From NCBI GenBank assembly GCA_947631745.1, contig CANRMM010000008.1:1-40796 (forward strand): a stretch of DNA of 40,796 bases. The letters run 5' to 3'. The stretch's first letter is position 1. The number at the start of each line of letters is the position of its first letter. This document shows, piece by piece, positions 37,600-40,796 of the stretch. The notes beneath the pieces are model-generated. The model did no database searches. It was given only the letters and a program-made list of their open reading frames with translations, and was not told the DNA's origin. A program made the translations under genes and the position numbers. This DNA is from an uncultured Clostridia bacterium (GTDB taxonomy: Bacteria; Bacillota; Clostridia; TANB77; CAG-508).

Positions 37600-37640
37600 A
37601 AATCGTATACTCTTATAATTTATAAGAGTATACGATTTTT
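37598..37640. terminator. Terminator after xer, 21-bp palindrome
   Basis: The palindrome runs from inside the xer stop codon, centre at 37619, with 21 complementary bases on each side (for example TCGTATACTC / GAGTATACGA) and T runs beyond. It can terminate in both directions. Confidence 0.85.
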
Positions 37641-37740
37641 ATTTTAATCATTTGAAACATTGGGCTTTTTCTACTTTTTTATAATTTTAAAATTTCTACT
37701 GTATATCCCCTTTTACTCACTTTATTTTTATTATATTTTC

Positions 37741-37783
37741 TTAAAAACAAAAAATCCAAACAATTATTATAACTGCTTGGATT
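37741..37783 (-). terminator. Terminator of the original tRNA-Leu gene
   Basis: On the minus strand AATCCAA and TTGGATT form a stem followed by TTTTTTGTTTTT. It lies directly after the tRNA fragment's CCA end, as expected for the terminator of the tRNA gene present before integration. Confidence 0.65.
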
Positions 37784-37794
37784 GATAAAATAAA

Positions 37795-37849
37795 TGGTGC
37801 CGCTGACCGGACTTGAACCGGTACGGATTTTACTCCGAGGGATTTTAAG
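37795..37849 (-). pseudogene. 3' half of tRNA-Leu(UAA), element attachment site
   Basis: Read on the minus strand, it starts at the anticodon loop CTTAAAA (anticodon TAA). Then come the 3' anticodon strand, a long variable arm (CGGA/TCCG stem), a complete T arm (ACCGG TTCAAGT CCGGT) and the acceptor strand CAGCGGC-A-CCA. The 5' half is missing: upstream sequence does not complete the anticodon stem. This is the displaced copy left when an element integrates into the 3' end of a tRNA gene. The full gene should be at the other end of the element, right of the window. Confidence 0.85.
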
Positions 37850-37877
37850 TTTTTAAATCGGTGAAGCGTTTTAATTT

Positions 37878-37904
37878 CTTTTGTGGTCTTTTGTTCCCTT
37901 TTGT
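37878..37904 (+). repeat. Three 10-bp direct repeats next to the attachment site
   Basis: CTTTTGT occurs at 37878, 37888 and 37898, exactly 10 bp apart, about 30-55 bp inside the tRNA fragment. Helically phased repeats here are likely protein-binding sites for integrase or excisionase. Confidence 0.55.
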
Positions 37905-37992
37905 GCCCGATTTTTCGAGCTTTTTGAGTATCAAAAATTGAAAAACACCGAATTACAGCAGCTTTCAAGAATCATAAAAAACCATGTTTTTT

Positions 37993-38059
37993 GGTAGACT
38001 TTCGGTAGATTTGTGGTAGACAAAAGCCGATAACTTGACTTGGTAGACCTACGGTAGAC
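37993..38059 (+). repeat. Five GGTAGA direct repeats, 11-bp spacing
   Basis: GGTAGAC/T occurs at 37993, 38004, 38015, 38042 and 38053: a run of three and a run of two with 11-bp spacing, the runs 27 bp apart. Candidate integrase arm sites or iterons; the same core recurs in the rep gene. Confidence 0.6.
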
Positions 38060-38478
38060 ACACGAAATAAATTTAGTTTCCTGCGAAAAATGCCGATTTT
38101 TGTAGAAGAAATTGGCACAAAGGATAGGAAATGTCTCGTGTATTTGCAACACAAGAAAATGATAATCTATTGTTACAGATAAAGCGGATTTGTGCTTTTG
38201 ACCTCTAAAATCAAATCAAAAAATCAATCATTTGGCGGACGATGTTCCATATAATTGGAGCGTTATCCGCTATTTTTATGCCTGAAAACCGAATACAGAG
38301 ATAACGCTCCTCAGCAATGGGGGGCATTTTTTATTGTCAAAACTTATGAATCCCAGAATCACCATAAATATCAGGCTTGATAATCATAGCTGCACATTAT
38401 TTTGCTGATGTATCACTTTATTACATTATATCATGTCTGCTGTTTTAATTAAGCGAAATGAAAAATAGGAGGTTTTTT
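38060..38478. other. Gene-free left end of the element
   Basis: I find no credible gene in this part. GGAGCGTTATC (38257-38267) and GATAACGCTCC (38300-38310) form a perfect 11-bp inverted repeat. ATGCC (38278-38282) can pair with GGCAT (38323-38327), followed by a T run, which would interleave with the first stem. A weak promoter (TTGCTG at 38403, TTATAT at 38427) may drive the first gene. Confidence 0.45.
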
Positions 38479-38733
38479 ATGTCTGAATGCCAGATCATCA
38501 CGATCAGCGATGATAAGCTGTCCTGCGAAGCAACAGCTATACTGCTGAGAATGCTCAATTTTCCCGATACGGACTATCATACCGCAGAGGAGCTTTGTCC
38601 GTTCTTTGAGAATGATTCTCTGAAAACTATCAGGAACGCTCTGAACGAACTTTACAATGCAGGCTACCTCCGACGCAGCGGTAAGACCTATATGGTCAAT
38701 AAGGTCAGGATCACACAAATGAAGCTCGCTTAA
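38479..38733 (+). CDS. Small winged-helix protein of the integrated element
   Basis: This 84-aa protein starts at ATG 38479 (MSECQIITIS) after a strong AGGAGG; the track start is seven codons too early. It reads as one winged-helix domain: HTAEELCPFFENDSLKTIRNALNELYNAGYLRRSGKTYMVNK. It has no recognised family name to me. G+C and codon use differ clearly from the chromosomal genes to the left. It is the first gene inside the element and precedes the rep-like gene by 24 nt, so it may be a regulator or part of the replication unit. Confidence 0.75.
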   Translation: MSECQIITISDDKLSCEATAILLRMLNFPDTDYHTAEELCPFFENDSLKTIRNALNELYNAGYLRRSGKTYMVNKVRITQMKLA

Positions 38734-38757
38734 GCTGAAAACAGGAGGAAAATGGAT

Positions 38758-39792
38758 ATGTCTGCTAAAAAAATAAAAAAGGTCAAAACAATGCCATCAT
38801 CGGTGTGCCGTGTCAATAAAAATGCAAACTATACAGTAATGAGCAACTATCATCTGCGGTCAACTAACCTCAGTCTGAAAGCAATCGGGCTTCTGAGTAA
38901 GGTTCTTTCTTTGCCGGAGAATTGGGATTACTCTATCTCAGGTCTGACAGCTATCTGCAAAGAGAAAGAAACAGCGATCAAGGCAGCATTGGACGAACTG
39001 AAGCATTGGGGTTACCTCACTGTGACTAAGCTGATGCCGAATGAAACGAAGAGCGGTCGTATAGAGTATGTCTATGACTTCTATGAGTATTCAGAAAAGG
39101 ATTCGCCTGATGCAGACCGGGACGATGATGATACATACGATGAGGACGAAGAAACATCCGCTGCCGAAGTAAACTCCATAAAAAAAGCTCCGCAAGGAGC
39201 AGAAAAACAAGGCATAGAAAATCTACCTCTTGAAATTCTACCAGTAGAAATTCAAGAGGTAGAAAATCAGGGACAAATAAATACTAAGAAGATAATAAAG
39301 AAAAATCAAATACTGAGTGATCAAGTATCTATCAATCAGTCCCACTCCGTTAGCGGAAAAGCTGTTGAAAATGATGAAAAACAGACAGACGGACGGATTG
39401 ACGGATATATCTGCGAAAAAGAGATTTATACCGAAGTAGTGAAAAACAACATCGACTTTTCCTACTTTGCAGAATGGCTCGGTGATGAGGAAGAAGCTGA
39501 GGAGATCGTTCAGATGATCGTTCGGCGGATATGTTCCCGAAAGAAAACGGAGCGTATCTGCGGACAGGACTTCCCCAGGGAAGTTGTCAAGTCCGCTATG
39601 CTAAAGGTTGATATAAACGTTCTTGAAAATGCTATTGAGCAGATGAAGCGTACAGACAATGTGCGGAACTATGAGAGTTATCTTATCAGCACTCTGTTCA
39701 ACGAAGCCAACGGCAAGCGTTTCAAGGAAAATGCTGAGGGACGATGGGCTGAGTATGCTGTCAAGAGAGATTTTGGCGGTTATGATGACTGA
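38758..39792 (+). CDS. Replication-initiator-like protein (N-terminal HTH, DUF6017-like C-terminus)
   Basis: This 344-aa protein has an N-terminal winged-helix region (about 20-110: YTVMSNYHLRSTNLSLKAIGLLSKVLSLPENWDYS), found in replication initiators and DnaD-like proteins of plasmids and conjugative elements. An acidic, low-complexity linker spans about 120-200. The C-terminal part (about 210-340: ICGQDFPREVVKSAMLKVD ... NVRNYESYLISTLFNEANG) resembles DUF6017. AGGAGG lies 9 nt before ATG 38758. The linker coding DNA carries the palindromic repeats at 39217-39268. It probably allows replication of the excised circular element; this is inferred. Confidence 0.75.
   Translation: MSAKKIKKVKTMPSSVCRVNKNANYTVMSNYHLRSTNLSLKAIGLLSKVLSLPENWDYSISGLTAICKEKETAIKAALDELKHWGYLTVTKLMPNETKSGRIEYVYDFYEYSEKDSPDADRDDDDTYDEDEETSAAEVNSIKKAPQGAEKQGIENLPLEILPVEIQEVENQGQINTKKIIKKNQILSDQVSINQSHSVSGKAVENDEKQTDGRIDGYICEKEIYTEVVKNNIDFSYFAEWLGDEEEAEEIVQMIVRRICSRKKTERICGQDFPREVVKSAMLKVDINVLENAIEQMKRTDNVRNYESYLISTLFNEANGKRFKENAEGRWAEYAVKRDFGGYDD
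39181..39200 (-). terminator. Candidate antisense terminator within the rep gene
   Basis: On the minus strand GCTCC-TTGC-GGAGC is followed by six T residues. The stem is only 5 bp, but it faces into the repeat cluster from the right-hand side, where an antisense transcript could end. Confidence 0.35.
39217..39268. repeat. Palindromic iterons in the linker of the rep gene (possible origin)
   Basis: Four 11-bp copies of GGTAGAnnTTC-like sequence occur: 39217-39227 and 39232-39242 on the minus strand, 39243-39253 and 39258-39268 on plus. Within each pair the spacing is 15 bp and the whole is symmetric about 39242.5. The inner 40 nt form a near-perfect hairpin (CTACCTCTTGAA / TTCAAGAGGTAG plus TTCTAC / GTAGAA). 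Origins of RepA_N-type replicons lie at this place in their rep gene. Confidence 0.6.
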
Positions 39793-39817
39793 ACGTTCCT
39801 GAGAGGAGGTGGTGGCT

Positions 39818-39853
39818 ATGGAAGGGGAGAAGAAACCGGACGTAGCTGCTTGA
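39818..39853 (+). CDS. Possible 11-aa ORF
   Basis: AGGAGGTGGT, a very strong ribosome binding site, precedes ATG 39818 opening MEGEKKPDVAA and a stop. It may be a leader peptide for the next gene, a decayed gene start or chance. I cannot tell which. Confidence 0.25.
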   Translation: MEGEKKPDVAA

Positions 39854-39893
39854 AAGACGGCAAATGAGCTTTTTTGAAAGGAAGGTGAAGATC

Positions 39894-40172
39894 ATGGCTA
39901 AGTCTATTCTGACACCGGAGGGCGATCTCGTCAACTACGATAACCTGATTGCGGTCAGCGTCGAAGTGCGTCCTGTCGGTGTCGATGAGGAGCATTCGGA
40001 AGATGAATACTGTATCGTTGGCACAGATGTGACCAACAAGGAAAATCTGCTGTATCACTCGCCCGACTATGACAAGGTGATGAGTGTCCAGCGTGACATT
40101 ACCCGTTGGCTCCAGAGTGAAGCATTTTCAACTTTTGAGATGCCGACCGCAGACGAAGGCGGTGATGCGTAA
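39894..40172 (+). CDS. Hypothetical protein of the conjugative element
   Basis: This 92-aa soluble acidic protein begins MAKSILTPEGDLVNYDNLIAVSVEV. AAGGAAGGTGA precedes ATG 39894; the track start ten codons earlier lies before this site. It has no family I can name. The stop overlaps the start of the pcfB-like gene (TAATG), so the two are coupled, suggesting a role in the transfer region or its control. Confidence 0.7.
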   Translation: MAKSILTPEGDLVNYDNLIAVSVEVRPVGVDEEHSEDEYCIVGTDVTNKENLLYHSPDYDKVMSVQRDITRWLQSEAFSTFEMPTADEGGDA

Positions 40173-40648
40173 TGCCGTCCGACTATGAGAACGGTGCGAA
40201 GAAAACCATTGACATTTCAATCAAGGCGGAGAAAATGACCGCTGATGTGCTGAAATCGGCATTGCAGGAGTTTATGTCGGGCAAGGCAGAGAAAAAAGGG
40301 CGAATGACCTATAAGCAGTTGCAGGCTAAGTCGCCGTCAAAGCTCGACAGCATTGAGGTTTCAGACCGAAATATCGGGGATTTCCTGAAAACCGCACGAA
40401 AATACGATGTGGATTTTGCTCTAAAAAGAGATAAAAGCACCTCGCCGCCTACCTATCATGTTTTCTTTTCCGCTGCTAAGACAGAGGATTTCAAGAGGGC
40501 ATTTTCGGAGTATGTCGGCAAGGACCAGTGCAAGACACCGAAGCGTGGTGAGTTCACCCGTGAGAAGATGCAGCAGCAGGCTCAGAAACTCAGGAGCAAA
40601 CCTCGAAAACAGAAACAGAGAGAAAAAACAAGGGAGAACAGACGATGA
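40172..40648 (+). CDS. PcfB-like (DUF3801) conjugation accessory protein
   Basis: This 158-aa protein matches the PcfB/DUF3801 pattern of conjugative elements of Firmicutes: IKAEKMTADVLKSALQEFMSGKAEKKGRMTYKQLQA near the start, FLKTARKYDVDFALKRD in the middle, and FFSAAKTEDFKRAFSEYV before a strongly basic tail (KLRSKPRKQKQREKTRENRR). PcfB of pCF10 is a relaxosome accessory factor that helps dock the relaxase/DNA complex on the coupling protein. The next gene is a probable virD4/pcfC, the expected order. Confidence 0.85.
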   Translation: MPSDYENGAKKTIDISIKAEKMTADVLKSALQEFMSGKAEKKGRMTYKQLQAKSPSKLDSIEVSDRNIGDFLKTARKYDVDFALKRDKSTSPPTYHVFFSAAKTEDFKRAFSEYVGKDQCKTPKRGEFTREKMQQQAQKLRSKPRKQKQREKTRENRR

Positions 40649-40785
40649 TCTACGGCTATTTCATGCCTGTGCCCGTTCCACGGGCAAGGGACGATGATGT
40701 TTTTACGGCGGTTTTTGATGCCGATACCAACAGAAAGGAAAGGTCTGCGAATTGCAGATCGACACGAGAAAACTCAAAAAGCTGA
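40645..40785 (+). CDS. Small ORF overlapping pcfB and virD4 starts
   Basis: ATG 40645 overlaps the pcfB-like stop (ATGA) and opens a 46-aa frame (MIYGYFMPVPVPRARDDDVF...). I do not recognise it. It runs past the likely virD4 start in another frame. It may be a coupling peptide that carries ribosomes to virD4, or not a real gene. Confidence 0.3.
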   Translation: MIYGYFMPVPVPRARDDDVFTAVFDADTNRKERSANCRSTRENSKS

Positions 40786-40796
40786 TCATCAAGGCT
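40752..40796 (+). CDS. Start of a VirD4/TraG-type coupling protein (partial)
   Basis: From TTG 40752 the last 15 codons of the window read (M)QIDTRKLKKLIIKA and stay open at the edge. AGGAAAGG lies about 7-9 nt upstream. The basic DTRKLKKLI start resembles VirD4/PcfC coupling proteins, which follow PcfB in Tn1549-like elements. The identification rests mostly on gene order. Confidence 0.5.
   Translation, partial: MQIDTRKLKKLIIKA

Noticed and set aside
37598-37640. Palindrome after xer as a dif or other recombination site
   Set aside because: It overlaps the stop codon, has T tracts on both sides and no match to dif half-sites that I can see. A terminator explains it.
37741-38154. Minus-strand ORFs (75, 73 and 60 aa) at the element end
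   Set aside because: They read through the tRNA fragment and the GGTAGA repeats, have no ribosome binding site and no integrase motifs. They look like chance frames.

Overview
The window looks like the chromosome of an anaerobic, low-G+C, spore-forming Firmicute (class Clostridia, probably the Ruminococcus/Oscillospiraceae side). It carries the complete spoIIIA sporulation operon, meso-diaminopimelate synthesis by the DapL route, AT-rich codon use, strong AAGGAGG-type ribosome binding sites and many TTG/GTG starts. The right-hand ~3 kb differs: its genes are visibly richer in G+C and belong to an integrated conjugative element.

Region 1 (1-13.5 kb) is a tandem set of three peptide-sensing/efflux modules. 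Module A (143-2815, +) is an ABC-2 type ATPase, a permease and a histidine kinase; its response regulator is not in the window and may lie to the left. Module B (3288-7852, -) is a Bce-like set: response regulator, intramembrane-sensing kinase, ATPase and FtsX-type permease, with a repeat-bearing promoter between the two-component pair and the transporter. An Rrf2 regulator with three cysteines sits just upstream. Module C (8510-13473, +) is an ATPase, an 835-aa two-FtsX permease, a response regulator and a kinase. A tiny DUF6472-like cysteine protein with a consensus promoter lies between A and B. Region 2 (13.5-14.9 kb) has an XRE regulator with a likely operator, an unrecognised 67-aa protein and the fluoride channel gene crcB.

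Region 3 (15.1-28.3 kb) holds the eight-gene spoIIIA operon, encoding the mother-cell side of the sporulation feeding-tube channel. It is followed by a conserved clostridial housekeeping string: nusB, a TsaD-like protein, ispA, dxs, tlyA, nadK, argR and recN. nusB has its own promoter and a leader with competing hairpins that looks like an attenuator. Region 4 (28.4-37.6 kb) contains eno, dapF, dapL, an ACT-domain gene, a UPF0210 gene, two FAD-dependent oxidoreductase genes and a XerC/D-type recombinase gene preceded by a leader peptide and hairpin.

Region 5 (37.7 kb to the end) starts with the displaced 3' half of a tRNA-Leu(UAA) gene and its terminator, which mark the attachment-site end of an integrative element. 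Inside this end are 10-bp and 11-bp direct repeats, a gene-free stretch with inverted repeats, a small winged-helix gene, a Rep-like HTH/DUF6017-like gene, a small hypothetical gene, a PcfB-like (DUF3801) gene and the first codons of a probable VirD4 coupling protein cut by the window edge. The rep gene holds a symmetric set of GGTAGA-type iterons in its linker, resembling an origin inside a rep gene. The element continues to the right, and the intact tRNA-Leu gene is predicted at its far end. All functions are judged from sequence by eye; no database search was run.
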